Numbered from the stretch's first letter, positions 37,543-45,871 are shown. The stretch is DNA of 64,000 nucleotides from Breznakiella homolactica (GCF_016616095.2 NZ_CP067089.2:496001-560000); one strand, 5' to 3'. Notes: a model not told the origin generated them from the letters alone. Numbers and translations are program-made.

Positions 37543-37875
37543 TCAGGTCTCCTTTTGCTTGCCTTCCTTTGGTTTGGGAGCCGGAAGCTCGCCGTACATG
37601 GCTTCCAGGAGTTCCGCGAGGAAGGTCCGGCTGTCCACATCCTCCACTACCAGCATCTCTTTGGCTCCGGGGTAGGGGGCTTCCCGGGGAGCCTCGGGCA
37701 TCAGGGCCAGGGCCGCCGGGACGGGTTTGACCATAAGCCGGTCGTCATAAATTCCTCCGGCTACTTTTTCCCGGTAGTAGAGGACGTATTCTCCCATCAT
37801 GGCCCGGCAGGAGACGCCGTCCAATTCCGAGAACTGTTCCATAAGAAAATCCGCAAACGCTTTGCTTGAAGCCAT
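37543..37875 (-). CDS. TfoX N-terminal domain protein
   Basis: ATG 37875 gives a 110-residue protein starting MASSKAFADFLMEQFSELDG, with RAMMGEYVLYYREKVAGGIYDDRLMVK typical of the TfoX N-terminal fold. The long frame upstream to 38073 has no ribosome site and passes through hairpins. It lacks the TfoX C-terminal domain, so a competence role should not be assumed. Co-transcribed with the YciI gene. Confidence 0.85.
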   Translation of the reverse strand: MASSKAFADFLMEQFSELDGVSCRAMMGEYVLYYREKVAGGIYDDRLMVKPVPAALALMPEAPREAPYPGAKEMLVVEDVDSRTFLAELLEAMYGELPAPKPKEGKQKET

Positions 37876-37907
37876 ACCATTTCTCCCTTTTCTCTTCCTA
37901 CGGATGG

Positions 37908-38012
37908 GCTGTCTGAAAAGTTTGATCGGACCTATGGTCCGCAACTTGTTCGGACAGCTTCCATAGTGCGGTATTTTCGTAATACCTCGGCCACTGTATC
38001 GTACTATGGAAG
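37908..38012. repeat. Two nested hairpins upstream of the TfoX-like gene
   Basis: First: outer arms GCTGTC/GACAGC with an inner CGGACC-TAT-GGTCCG. Second: outer arms CTTCCATAGT/ACTATGGAAG with an inner GGTATT/AATACC stem. The first contains ACTTGTTCGG, related to the GTTGTTCGATA arms of the hairpins near 49.5 and 50.9 kb, so this may be a member of a dispersed hairpin family. Confidence 0.6.
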
Positions 38013-38018
38013 TCCGGT

Positions 38019-38474
38019 TTACCGCGGACCGTTTCCCTGTTCTTTTGCCCGGGCGGCGAGGCCGGCTATCCACTTCCGGTCCTGGTCGGTAAGCAGGTCA
38101 ATAAAATACCGCTTAATTCCGTTGGCAATCACCGGCCGGACAGCCTCCAAAGCGGCGATCCCCTTCGGGGTCAGCCCCACCTGAACGGCGTTGCCTTTTT
38201 CCAGGGACTGCTTTTCCACCAGCTCCCGTTTCTCCATCCGGGTCAGATGGTGGGACAGCCGGCTTTTGGACCAGTCCATTTTGTCCGCCAGTTCCTGCTG
38301 GCGGAGCCCACCGGTTCCTGCCCGGGTCAGTAAATCCAGCACCATAAAATCCCCGTCGGACACGCCGGTCGCATCGTAACTGTCTTTAAGGATGCGGTTA
38401 AAAATCAGTTTGAAAGTTTCCTTATACATACGCCAGATCTTCATATCAGCTTCGGTCAGCTTTTTCTGTTTCAT
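38019..38474 (-). CDS. MarR-family transcriptional regulator
   Basis: A 151-residue MarR protein: winged helix with LRQQELADKMDWSKSRLSHHLTRMEKRELVEK at about residues 60-92 and dimerising helices at both ends. It is divergent from an aldo-keto reductase gene; the shared promoter region holds two perfect palindromes with the same core, most simply its operators. It is expected to repress both genes until a ligand or oxidant is bound. No redox Cys stands out. Confidence 0.93.
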   Translation of the reverse strand: MKQKKLTEADMKIWRMYKETFKLIFNRILKDSYDATGVSDGDFMVLDLLTRAGTGGLRQQELADKMDWSKSRLSHHLTRMEKRELVEKQSLEKGNAVQVGLTPKGIAALEAVRPVIANGIKRYFIDLLTDQDRKWIAGLAARAKEQGNGPR

Positions 38475-38523
38475 GCCATCACCCCGGTAATTAGGTTTTT
38501 CAAAAATAACTCTATCAAAAAAG

Positions 38524-38580
38524 AAGTTGACGCGTCAACTTGCTGGTGCTATATTATACATGAGTTGACATGTCAACTCA
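38524..38580. promoter_or_regulatory. Two MarR operator palindromes and sigma-70 promoter
   Basis: AAGTTGACGCGTCAACTT (38524-38541) and TGAGTTGACATGTCAACTCA (38561-38580) are perfect palindromes sharing AGTTGAC-N2-GTCAACT, with centres 38 bases apart. For the rightward gene, TTGACG (38527-38532) and TATATT (38550-38555) form a -35/-10 pair with 17-base spacing; the first operator covers the -35 and the second the start site. Confidence 0.85.
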
Positions 38581-38611
38581 TAGAGTAACGGCCACAACAG
38601 GAGATTGGAAT

Positions 38612-39745
38612 ATGGAATATTTAGGTGAGAACATCAAAAAACTCGGCTTTGGTTTTATGCGGCTCCCCATGCTCGGGGACAATACGATTGATATCGAACA
38701 GACAAAGGATATGGTGGACCTTTTTATGTCCCGGGGATTCAGTTATTTCGATTCCTCCTGGGGATACATGGGCGGAAAATCCGAAGAGGCCATGAAGACG
38801 GCCATCGTCGACCGCTACCCCCGGGGATCCTTTCAGATCGCCACCAAGGCCCCGGCCTTTGCGGTGGGCACGGCCGAAGAGGCTAAGGCCATGGTTTGGA
38901 CATCCCTCAAACGACTCGGGGTGGAGTATATCGACTATTACCTGCTCCATAACCTCGGCGGCACCCGAACGAAAAAGTTCGATGACTTCGCCATGTGGGA
39001 TTACCTGGCCGAACTCAAGGAGAAGGGGGTAGTGCGGCACATTGGTTTTTCCATCCACGACAACGCCCGGGCCCTGGACAAAATTCTCACGGACCACCCG
39101 GAGGTTGAGTTTATCCAGTTCCAGCTGAACTACGATGACTGGGAAAGCCCGTCCATCCAGGCGCGCCAATGCCACGAGGTGGCCATGAAACATAACAAAC
39201 CCATTGTGGTGATGGAGCCCCTCAAGGGAGGCCTCTTAACAAATCCTCCGGAGAGCGTGAAAAAGGTATTCACCGATGCGGACCCGGATGTGTCCCTGGC
39301 GTCCTGGGGAATCCGGTACGCGGCGTCCCAGAAGAACATCATCACCGTGCTGAGCGGCATGTCGACCATGGAACAAATGCGGGACAATGTATCCTTTATG
39401 ACGGACTTCCGGCCCCTCAGCGCAGAAGAACAGGCGGTCATTGAAACGGCCCGGGAGGCCATCGGCAAGATACACAGTATTCCCTGCACGGGCTGCCAGT
39501 ACTGCGTGGAGGGCTGCCCGCAGGGTATCCCCATCCCCAAGGTCTTTGGGGCGTATAACCGGAAGCTGGTCTACAACGACATGGCTGCGGCCAAAGGCCA
39601 ATACGCCATTGAGGTAATCACCGGCGGCAGGGCCTCGGACTGTATCGCCTGCGGAAACTGCGAACGGGTCTGCCCCCAGCACATCGCCATTGTTGATAAC
39701 CTGGAACAGATAGGCCGCGAGCTGGACGCAGCGCCGTTCTTTTAA
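38612..39745 (+). CDS. Aldo/keto reductase with C-terminal 4Fe-4S ferredoxin domain
   Basis: The 377-residue protein has an AKR barrel (GFGFMRLPM at the start, FDSSWGYMGGKSE with the catalytic Tyr, DYYLLHNLG) followed by two cysteine clusters: CTGCQYCVEGCP near residue 292 and CIACGNCERVCP near 346. This clostridial/spirochete type probably couples ferredoxin or another carrier to reduction of a carbonyl. AGGAG lies 8 bases before ATG 38612. It is controlled by the divergent MarR gene. Confidence 0.93.
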   Translation: MEYLGENIKKLGFGFMRLPMLGDNTIDIEQTKDMVDLFMSRGFSYFDSSWGYMGGKSEEAMKTAIVDRYPRGSFQIATKAPAFAVGTAEEAKAMVWTSLKRLGVEYIDYYLLHNLGGTRTKKFDDFAMWDYLAELKEKGVVRHIGFSIHDNARALDKILTDHPEVEFIQFQLNYDDWESPSIQARQCHEVAMKHNKPIVVMEPLKGGLLTNPPESVKKVFTDADPDVSLASWGIRYAASQKNIITVLSGMSTMEQMRDNVSFMTDFRPLSAEEQAVIETAREAIGKIHSIPCTGCQYCVEGCPQGIPIPKVFGAYNRKLVYNDMAAAKGQYAIEVITGGRASDCIACGNCERVCPQHIAIVDNLEQIGRELDAAPFF

Positions 39746-39874
39746 CTGATAAGAAGTCATTGGTTTATATAAACTGGCGGCGGCGCGGGAATTTCCCGGG
39801 CGCCGCCATCATTGTACAACCCGCCGCCCCGTGGTAGCCTTTTGATACCGATACTGTTTTAAAATGGAGCGTCT

Positions 39875-41107
39875 ATGTCCGCTGTTACCTTTGATCCCCT
39901 CGGCCGGCTGATAGGCGATCCCGATGCCATTTTTCGCGGGCTGAACCCCGGTTACGGAAAACCGCAAATCGCCGAAGTCGACGCGTATAATTATATGGGG
40001 GTCCCGCCTCTTTTGGAGGCCATCTATGATAACGATACCGCCGCGGTCAGCGAGCTTTTGGAGAAAGGCGCCTGGCCAAATGTGATCAGCGCCGGAAGCC
40101 TCACCGCCCTGGACGCCGCGGCTTCTTCCGGCAATATTGAACTGGTAAAGATTCTCATAGCCGCTGGGGCTGATGTTACCAAGGGGGCTCCGTATTATTA
40201 CGCCAAAGACGAAGAGATGCGCGGCTTTTTAAAAGAGGCTGGGGCCGATGCCGGCGCCGGAAGAAAGACCACCAGTATCTCGATCCTCTATCCCGCCCAG
40301 GGCGAGGCCATTGAGGCTGTGATTGCCAAAGAGAAAGAGACCGGCGAAATGACCGGTTCTATCCTGATGTCGGTTATCCTCGGCCGGAGCCGTGAAAGAA
40401 TCGAAGAGCTTGTTGCGGCGGGAAAAGATATAAACGAAACAAGCGAGCTGTTATATACGCCGCTGGTACAGGTCTTTGAGCAGCGGCGCTGGGGCCTGCT
40501 GGAATGCCTTTTAAAAGCCGGGGCCGATCCCAATCTCAAAACAGAGCACCGGTCTCCCTTAAGCCAAGCCATTGATAAAGGGGAGAAAGAGACCCTGCTG
40601 CTCCTGGAGTACGGCGCGTTTAAGGATAAAAGTCCATATGAATTTATCCGGGCGATAAAGAAAGGGTATCTGAACGCGGTGCCTGTGATGCAGGAAAAGG
40701 GAGCCGATCTCAACGGGCCGGACCGCCATGGCGAACTTCCGGTTTTCGCCGCGCTGGGCAATACCGCTATGCTTAAGCTCCTGCTGGACGCCGGGGCGGA
40801 TCCCGATGTTGCGGGAAACGATCATAACGGCTGCCGCCTCATACACGCCGCTGTTTGTAAAGGAGATGCCGAAGTTGTGCTGATGCTTCTGAAAGCCGGC
40901 GCGGATAGTAACGCCCAGGACAGCAGGGGAAGAACGGCCCTGCACAACGCCGTAATGAACAACGATTTTGAGATTGCGGAACTTCTGCTAGACCATGGGG
41001 CAAAAAAAAGCATAAAAGATGAGAACGGAAAAACTCCCCTTGATATGGCCCGGCAGTCGGGTTTTTATAATATCGCGGACAGGCTGGAAGAAACCGGGGC
41101 AGAATAA
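39875..41107 (+). CDS. Ankyrin-repeat protein
   Basis: A 410-residue protein with ankyrin repeats in two blocks (residues about 35-110 and 190-410), for example SLTALDAAASSGNIELVKILIAAGADV and GRTALHNAVMNNDFEIAELLLDHGA. No signal peptide. GGAG precedes ATG. It ends 12 bases from the end of the convergent Sel1 gene. Repeat proteins of this sort bind other proteins; the partner is unknown. Confidence 0.9.
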   Translation: MSAVTFDPLGRLIGDPDAIFRGLNPGYGKPQIAEVDAYNYMGVPPLLEAIYDNDTAAVSELLEKGAWPNVISAGSLTALDAAASSGNIELVKILIAAGADVTKGAPYYYAKDEEMRGFLKEAGADAGAGRKTTSISILYPAQGEAIEAVIAKEKETGEMTGSILMSVILGRSRERIEELVAAGKDINETSELLYTPLVQVFEQRRWGLLECLLKAGADPNLKTEHRSPLSQAIDKGEKETLLLLEYGAFKDKSPYEFIRAIKKGYLNAVPVMQEKGADLNGPDRHGELPVFAALGNTAMLKLLLDAGADPDVAGNDHNGCRLIHAAVCKGDAEVVLMLLKAGADSNAQDSRGRTALHNAVMNNDFEIAELLLDHGAKKSIKDENGKTPLDMARQSGFYNIADRLEETGAE

Positions 41108-41119
41108 TGCCGGATTTTT

Positions 41120-41890
41120 CTATATCAGCAGCTGATCGCTGAGCATTTTTTTGTACCACTCGTTGGCTTTTTCATAATCCTGGGGCACGCCTTCCCCTTT
41201 AAAATACATGAGATACAGCTTGTAGAGCGCCGGACTGTGAGGGTCTTGCTCCGCCGACAGGGTGTACCATTCAAAAGCGGCCATGAAATCCTGCGCGACC
41301 CCGTGGCCGCAGTAATAACACTCTCCCACCATATACTGGCCGAAAGAATCTCCCGCCTCGGCCCGCACCCGGTACCATTTCAGCGCCTGGGCGTAGTCCT
41401 GCTCAAGGTCCCCCTCGACATCCCCGCCTTTAAAATACAGGGCCGCGAGGGCGTCCTGGGCCAGCGGATGCCCCAGCTCGGCGGCATCGGTATAAAAGGC
41501 GATTGCCGTATTGATATCAAAGGGAATGCCTATCCCGTTTGTGCTGGACCGGGCGTACTGGTGAATATGGCCAAGCTGGTACAGGGCGTCGGCATTGCCG
41601 AGCTCCGCGGCTTTGCTATATAAATCATAGGCTTTCTGAAAATCCCGCCTGACGCCGGAACCGCTGTAATAGTGGCCGCCGAGTTTGTATATCGCGTCGG
41701 CATGACCCAGGTCCGCGGCCTTCTGGTAGAACGTAACCGCCTCGGCATCGTCGCCTTTTTGGAAATACTCTTCCGCCAGGGCAAACAGTTCCCGGGCGCC
41801 GTGGTTTTCCGTCTCTTTATCCGGCATATCCCCTCCGGCGCTTACACAGACAACCGATACAATGGCAAACAGCGCCAGCGTTTTCTTCAT
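41120..41890 (-). CDS. Secreted Sel1-repeat protein
   Basis: A signal peptide (MKKTLALFAIVSVVCVSAGG) precedes about six Sel1 repeats (DAIYKLGGHYYSGSGVRRDFQKAYDLYSKAAELG and similar). A Cys near residue 15 does not form a clear lipobox. Probably periplasmic. Convergent to the ankyrin gene. The ATG lacks a strong ribosome site. Confidence 0.88.
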   Translation of the reverse strand: MKKTLALFAIVSVVCVSAGGDMPDKETENHGARELFALAEEYFQKGDDAEAVTFYQKAADLGHADAIYKLGGHYYSGSGVRRDFQKAYDLYSKAAELGNADALYQLGHIHQYARSSTNGIGIPFDINTAIAFYTDAAELGHPLAQDALAALYFKGGDVEGDLEQDYAQALKWYRVRAEAGDSFGQYMVGECYYCGHGVAQDFMAAFEWYTLSAEQDPHSPALYKLYLMYFKGEGVPQDYEKANEWYKKMLSDQLLI

Positions 41891-41985
41891 GGCTAATCAT
41901 ACGTGACTAATCCCCGGAAGGCAATGGCGTTTGTCAGTGGTACAATCGGGTTATCGGGCAAGTCTATTTATGGCAGAATAAGCAC

Positions 41986-42561
41986 ATGAAACACGCGAAA
42001 TTCAGTTATGACCGCGGATGGCTGACGGAATGCAACAACATCGAGTATCCGCCAACCGGTCCGGTTCCCGCGCTTTTTAACACGGTAAATCTGTTTACCG
42101 GCCAGAGTCTGTCCCTTGAGTATTCGGAAAATGACAAGGGGTTTATCCTCTATTTGATACAGTGCTGCCGCCAAAACGGTGTCTGGAAACTGCCCGAGCA
42201 TAAACCTGATACCCTGGAGTTCATTTCCCTTGATGAGGCGCTGGCCCGGGTGCAGGCGGAGCTGAATCCCGAAAAGCAAAGCCCTGTACCATTGGCGTTA
42301 TACAACGGCTGGTGTATCTCCCGGAACCGGCTGCCCCCGGCGCCGGTGGAGGGGCATCTTTTTTTCGCGTCGTGCCGCAAAAAGTATTTTACCGATATCT
42401 CTTTTATTGGCGGCAAATACCGGGTCACCACAGGGCAGGGGAGCATTGCCTCTCCCCTGGCGGTAACCGCGGAAGAAGCCCACGACGTGACCGACACGGA
42501 ATGCGGCACCCTGGACGAGGCGCTTGTCCTGTTTAATAAATATATGGATGAAAGTGATTAG
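41986..42561 (+). CDS. Hypothetical protein
   Basis: A 191-residue cytoplasmic protein of ordinary composition and GC content. It contains several Cys and Trp residues (GWLTECNNIEYPP; YNGWCISRN) and an acidic C-terminus. No family was recognised. The ribosome site is weak. Convergent with the flavoprotein gene at 42570. Confidence 0.6.
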   Translation: MKHAKFSYDRGWLTECNNIEYPPTGPVPALFNTVNLFTGQSLSLEYSENDKGFILYLIQCCRQNGVWKLPEHKPDTLEFISLDEALARVQAELNPEKQSPVPLALYNGWCISRNRLPPAPVEGHLFFASCRKKYFTDISFIGGKYRVTTGQGSIASPLAVTAEEAHDVTDTECGTLDEALVLFNKYMDESD

Positions 42562-42569
42562 ATTGTCTG

Positions 42570-43124
42570 CTACAGGGAGGCGCCCAGGTCCTCGGCCTGT
42601 TTGAGATACGGGGTCTTCTGCACATCCCCTGGCATGTTGACGCCCCCGGCCAGGACCATGCCCCGGTCTATCCAGTTGAGATTCTTAACCAGGCAGGTCT
42701 GGTAGTAGGGGACTATCTGGGCGAAGTTTTCTTCCCGAGCGTCCTCGGCGGCGATGAGCAGGGCCGCCTCTTTCTGGGGCATCTGCATGTTGTTGGCGGC
42801 GGCCACGGCGAACAGCCGGTCGATGACCGTCTTCATCTGGGCGTTCACCTGCCACCAGTAGAGGGGGGAGGCGAACACCACCGTATCCGCCTGATCCAGG
42901 GCGGTGTAGATTTCTTTCATGTCGTCCTTCTGGATACAGGGGGTTCCCTTTCCGGCCAGACACTGGTAGCAGCCGAGACAGGGCTTTATATCCATGGTCC
43001 GCACATTTATCTTTGCGGTCCGGTGGCCGGCCTTCTTCGCGCCGGCAATCAGGGCGTCGCACAGGGCTTCGGTATTGCCTTCTGCCCGGGGGCTGGCGTT
43101 TATCACAAGAACATGTTTATCCAT
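42570..43124 (-). CDS. Iron-sulfur flavoprotein / NAD(P)H-dependent FMN reductase
   Basis: A 184-residue flavodoxin-fold protein. The FMN phosphate loop is NASPRAEGNTE near residue 9, and a compact cysteine motif CLGCYQCLAGKGTPC near 49-63 matches the cluster-binding motif of Isf-type iron-sulfur flavoproteins. The SPLYWWQVNAQMKTVIDRL segment is typical. It follows the Rrf2 gene by 19 bases on the same strand and is divergent from a nitroreductase gene, suggesting a redox-response locus. Confidence 0.9.
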   Translation of the reverse strand: MDKHVLVINASPRAEGNTEALCDALIAGAKKAGHRTAKINVRTMDIKPCLGCYQCLAGKGTPCIQKDDMKEIYTALDQADTVVFASPLYWWQVNAQMKTVIDRLFAVAAANNMQMPQKEAALLIAAEDAREENFAQIVPYYQTCLVKNLNWIDRGMVLAGGVNMPGDVQKTPYLKQAEDLGASL

Positions 43125-43143
43125 GGTTTCGCATCTCCTTCAT

Positions 43144-43602
43144 CTATTTATCAGGACAATTTCCGGTCTGGTTTTCAATCATAGTAAGCAATTCCCCGGT
43201 CAAAGTATCCAGGGTGACTTTCCGCAGCTGGTCCCGCATGGCCCCCAGGGCCGTATCCATATGGGGAAGCATGAGCTGGTAAATATTCTTTCCCACCGCG
43301 CAGCTCCCGGAGCCCTCGTGGAACTTGAAGATTTCATCAATATCATCGGTTTCCACCGCGCTGTACACATCCCAAAGGGAGATATCCTTCTTCGCTTTGG
43401 CCAGCCGCACCCCGCCGTTCTTGCCCGTGGCCGACTCTATGAGCCCGTTCTTTTTGAGGGCGATGAAAATATTGCGGATAATAACCGGGTTCGATCCGGT
43501 GCTCTGGGCAATCATGGCGCTGGTGGCCTTATCGGTATTTTCAAACCGCGCCATGATAAGCAGGGAATGAACCGCGATGGGAAATTTCTTACTGACCCTC
43601 AA
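43144..43602 (-). CDS. Rrf2-family transcriptional regulator
   Basis: A 152-residue winged-helix regulator of the Rrf2 family (NPVIIRNIFIALKKNGLIESATGKNGGVRLAK). Only one Cys is present in the usual cluster region, so an iron-sulfur cluster is unlikely; it is closer to YwnA/CymR-like members. Start is TTG 43602 with GAGG upstream. It probably controls itself, the flavoprotein and the divergent nitroreductase through the inverted repeat at 43687-43705. Confidence 0.9.
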   Translation of the reverse strand: MRVSKKFPIAVHSLLIMARFENTDKATSAMIAQSTGSNPVIIRNIFIALKKNGLIESATGKNGGVRLAKAKKDISLWDVYSAVETDDIDEIFKFHEGSGSCAVGKNIYQLMLPHMDTALGAMRDQLRKVTLDTLTGELLTMIENQTGNCPDK

Positions 43603-43658
43603 ATGCTTACCTCTATGTAAAATGTAACATCAAATAATACAAAATACAACTGTAAGTA

Positions 43659-43705
43659 TTGACTTTACAGTTTTCCTGAATTATATTGTAATAATTAGTA
43701 TTACA
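43659..43705 (+). promoter_or_regulatory. Nitroreductase promoter with Rrf2-type operator
   Basis: TTGACT (43659-43664) and TATATT (43682-43687) have 17-base spacing. The inverted repeat TGTAATA-N5-TATTACA at 43687-43705 overlaps the -10 edge and start site, well placed for repression by the neighbouring Rrf2 protein. Confidence 0.75.
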
Positions 43706-43711
43706 TTATGG

Positions 43712-43850
43712 AACTTCTAAAAACTTAAGTTTTTAGAAGTTTTCTTACCCTGTGGAGAAAATCGCCAACCTGTACCCTTTTGTGGGGTAATAATTTTGCG
43801 ATTTTCTCCAAGGCGCCTATAAAAACCCAACCGGGGTTTATATAGGCGCC
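43712..43850 (+). ncRNA. Three-hairpin 5' leader of the nitroreductase gene
   Basis: Three consecutive stems lie between the promoter and the ribosome site: a perfect 30-bp palindrome at 43712-43741; GGAGAAAATCGC/GCGATTTTCTCC at 43754-43809 with a nested TACCC/GGGTA; and GGCGCCTATA/TATAGGCGCC at 43812-43850 with a nested AAACCC/GGGTTT. AAGGAG and the ATG follow directly. It matches no riboswitch I recognise. Confidence 0.6.
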
Positions 43851-43868
43851 CATTATAAGGAGCATTAC

Positions 43869-44396
43869 ATGGAAACGTTAAAAACGATTGCGGCGCGGAA
43901 ATCCACCAGAAGTTTTAATCCGGATAAACGGATAGCCAAGGCGGACCTGGATACTATTGTGGCCGCCGGATGCGCGGCCCCGGTGGGCGGGGCAGATTAC
44001 AAGTCCCTCCATCTGACGGTGATCGCGGATCCCGCGGCGCTGGATACCGTTGCGCAGGCGGGCCGGCAGATGATGCACAGTGATACCAATCCCTTGTACA
44101 ACGCCACGGCTTTAGTGGTGGTTTCCGCTTCCGCGGAACAGAAATTCCCCGGCATCGAGTACGCCAACGCGGGCTGCATTGTGGAGAACATGCTGCTGGC
44201 CGCCGCGGATCTGGGCATTGACAGCGTGTATATCTGGGGCGTGTCGGTGGGCATGGCGGAAAACCGGGAACTCTGGGAGAAGATGGGTGTACCTGAAGGC
44301 TTTCGTCCGGTATCCGCCGCGGCGCTTGGATACGGTACGGACAGCGGCGCCACGGGAAAAGAGCTGTCGGTTTCTCTGGCAACGAATTATGTGTAA
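43869..44396 (+). CDS. Nitroreductase-family flavoprotein
   Basis: A 175-residue FMN-dependent oxidoreductase of the nitroreductase fold: ARKSTRSFNPDK at the start binds FMN phosphate, and the NAGCIVENMLLAAADLGIDSVYIWG helix near residue 100 is typical. AAGGAG precedes the ATG. Short for the superfamily, so a minimal member. Divergent from an Rrf2-flavoprotein operon and preceded by a structured leader; likely induced by oxidative or electrophile stress. Confidence 0.92.
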   Translation: METLKTIAARKSTRSFNPDKRIAKADLDTIVAAGCAAPVGGADYKSLHLTVIADPAALDTVAQAGRQMMHSDTNPLYNATALVVVSASAEQKFPGIEYANAGCIVENMLLAAADLGIDSVYIWGVSVGMAENRELWEKMGVPEGFRPVSAAALGYGTDSGATGKELSVSLATNYV

Positions 44397-44420
44397 CAAT
44401 TAATAGAGACCAGAAACGAA

Positions 44421-44450
44421 ACGGCCGGGATTATCTGCCCGGCTGTTTTT
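44421..44450 (+). terminator. Terminator after the nitroreductase gene
   Basis: ACGGCCGGG (44421-44429) pairs with CCCGGCTGT (44438-44446), with one G-T pair, and runs into five Ts. It lies between convergent genes and overlaps the last codons of the TetR gene at 44431. Confidence 0.8.
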
Positions 44451-45054
44451 CTTTATGGCCGGCGGTATCTATGCCCAGGTCCTGTATAATCCTGATGCCC
44501 TTGTGGGTCAGCAGGGGATAGAGGACGCTCCATACCTGCCCCAGGAACCGTCCGTCAGTCTTGACGCCCTTTAATTTGCAGAAGGGAACCCAGTAGATGC
44601 TTACAAGCCACAGGGTATCGACGGTATGGCCGTATTCGCCGGAATACGCTTCCGGCCGTATCCACCCGGCGTCCCGGAAAATCCCGAAGGCCCTGAGCAG
44701 GGTTTTGGTGTTTTTCCCGAAGACACCCTTCTGCAGGTCCTCTATGGCTGTGGAAATCTGGGCGAACTGCGCGTGGTGCCAGAAGTAGAAGGCGTTCTCC
44801 CGGACCGTCCGCTGGATATCCCTGAAGTATTCGTTCAGCTCCCCCAGGGTTTCCGGCGCCTTTGTTCCGGTGGTACCGGGGGATTCCGCCACGATGGCTT
44901 CGATGATGTCTTCCTTTTTCTTAAAATGGTAGGTGAGGTTTCCCTTACTGATTCCCAGGGCACCGGCGATGTCCCGGGTGGACACATTGTTGTAGCCCCG
45001 CTGGTTGAATAGTTTTTTTGCCGTGTCCAGGATGTCCCGCCGGGTGTCGCCCAT
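44431..45054 (-). CDS. TetR-family transcriptional regulator
   Basis: ATG 45054 gives a 207-residue protein starting MGDTRRDILDTAKKLFNQRGYNNVSTRDIAGALGISKGNLTYHFKKKEDI, a canonical TetR DNA-binding domain. The C-terminal ligand domain is unremarkable. GGGGA precedes the ATG. The 5' side abuts a leftover glyoxalase fragment, so its former target may have been lost. Confidence 0.92.
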   Translation of the reverse strand: MGDTRRDILDTAKKLFNQRGYNNVSTRDIAGALGISKGNLTYHFKKKEDIIEAIVAESPGTTGTKAPETLGELNEYFRDIQRTVRENAFYFWHHAQFAQISTAIEDLQKGVFGKNTKTLLRAFGIFRDAGWIRPEAYSGEYGHTVDTLWLVSIYWVPFCKLKGVKTDGRFLGQVWSVLYPLLTHKGIRIIQDLGIDTAGHKEKQPGR

Positions 45055-45064
45055 GGTCTTCCCC

Positions 45065-45166
45065 TTAAAAGTGGTGAATGACGCAAATTCGCACACCGTT
45101 GGGGGCCTCAATAAAGGCGCAGCTGCCCACCGACGTGGAAACCGGTTCTTTGAGAATTTTGGCGCC
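45065..45166 (-). pseudogene. C-terminal fragment of a glyoxalase/VOC-superfamily gene
   Basis: Directly after the stop of the HEAT gene, and in the same frame, 33 codons read GAKILKEPVSTSVGSCAFIE then APNGVRICVIHHF and stop. This is the typical last beta-alpha-beta module of VOC proteins. There is no start codon or upstream domain. A deletion apparently joined the HEAT gene to the tail of a VOC gene. Confidence 0.65.
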
Positions 45167-45793
45167 TTATGCTTTTGTTTTCATGGCCGCTTTAACGGCT
45201 CCGGCGCTGTGGATACGGACCACCTGGTTTTCATCTCCTTCGGCCATGGCTTTCAGCTTGTCCAGGTAAGGCTCCACCATGGCGGGCTTCCGTTTTCCGA
45301 TAACCCGGAATAGCTCCGGAGCCTCTATCCTGACCCGGACGGCTTCGTCGTCCAGGAGGGAGGCGAACAGGTCCATGGAATTTTCAAAGGCCTCCGGGTG
45401 GTTTACGGCGATATTCTCCGCCGCCCAGATAAGGTTCATCCTCACCAGGGGCGCCCGGTCCCGGGCCCGTTCCAGCATAACGTCCAGATAGGGTGCGGCG
45501 AGTTCATATCTGCCCCGGCCAATCCGGCCCAAAGCGCCCAGGGCCCGTTCCCGTATCTTCTCGTCTTCGTCGGAAATAAAACCGGCGATCCGCGGGATAT
45601 GAGGTTCGGCCTTATTGGGATGACGAAGTCCCATCTCCCCCAGAAACCACAGAGCCTTAGCCCGGATTTTTCCGGAAGGATAATCGAGCAGTAAAACAAT
45701 CCGGTCCAGCTCCGCTTCCCAATTTTCCTTACTGCCGGACAGGGCTGTTAAGCCGGCGAGGATCTCCTTTTCCTTTTGCCTCTCTAAAGCCAA
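45167..45793 (-). CDS. HEAT-repeat protein
   Basis: A 208-residue helical repeat protein with at least four HEAT-like units (SGKIRAKALWFLGEMGLRHPNKAEPHI; EDEKIRERALGALGRIG; VRMNLIWAAENIAVNHPEAF; VRVRIEAPELFRVIGKRKP). The TTG start at 45793 has no good ribosome site and overlaps the end of a short upstream frame, so the true 5' end is uncertain. The gene is followed in frame by a glyoxalase remnant. Confidence 0.7.
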   Translation of the reverse strand: MALERQKEKEILAGLTALSGSKENWEAELDRIVLLLDYPSGKIRAKALWFLGEMGLRHPNKAEPHIPRIAGFISDEDEKIRERALGALGRIGRGRYELAAPYLDVMLERARDRAPLVRMNLIWAAENIAVNHPEAFENSMDLFASLLDDEAVRVRIEAPELFRVIGKRKPAMVEPYLDKLKAMAEGDENQVVRIHSAGAVKAAMKTKA

Positions 45794-45871
45794 TTATGAT
45801 ACTCCCGCGCCATTTCCCGCAGCGCTTCAAAAAACTGGACCGCATAGTACGTTCCTGGACAGCCTACGGGT
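45784..45871 (-). pseudogene. Short C-terminal coding remnant
   Basis: A stretch ending GTYYAVQFFEALREMAREYH plus NWL and stop overlaps the proposed HEAT start. It has a protein-like composition but no start or domain, and lies between the broken DUF2200 gene and the HEAT gene. The parent family was not recognised. Confidence 0.3.
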
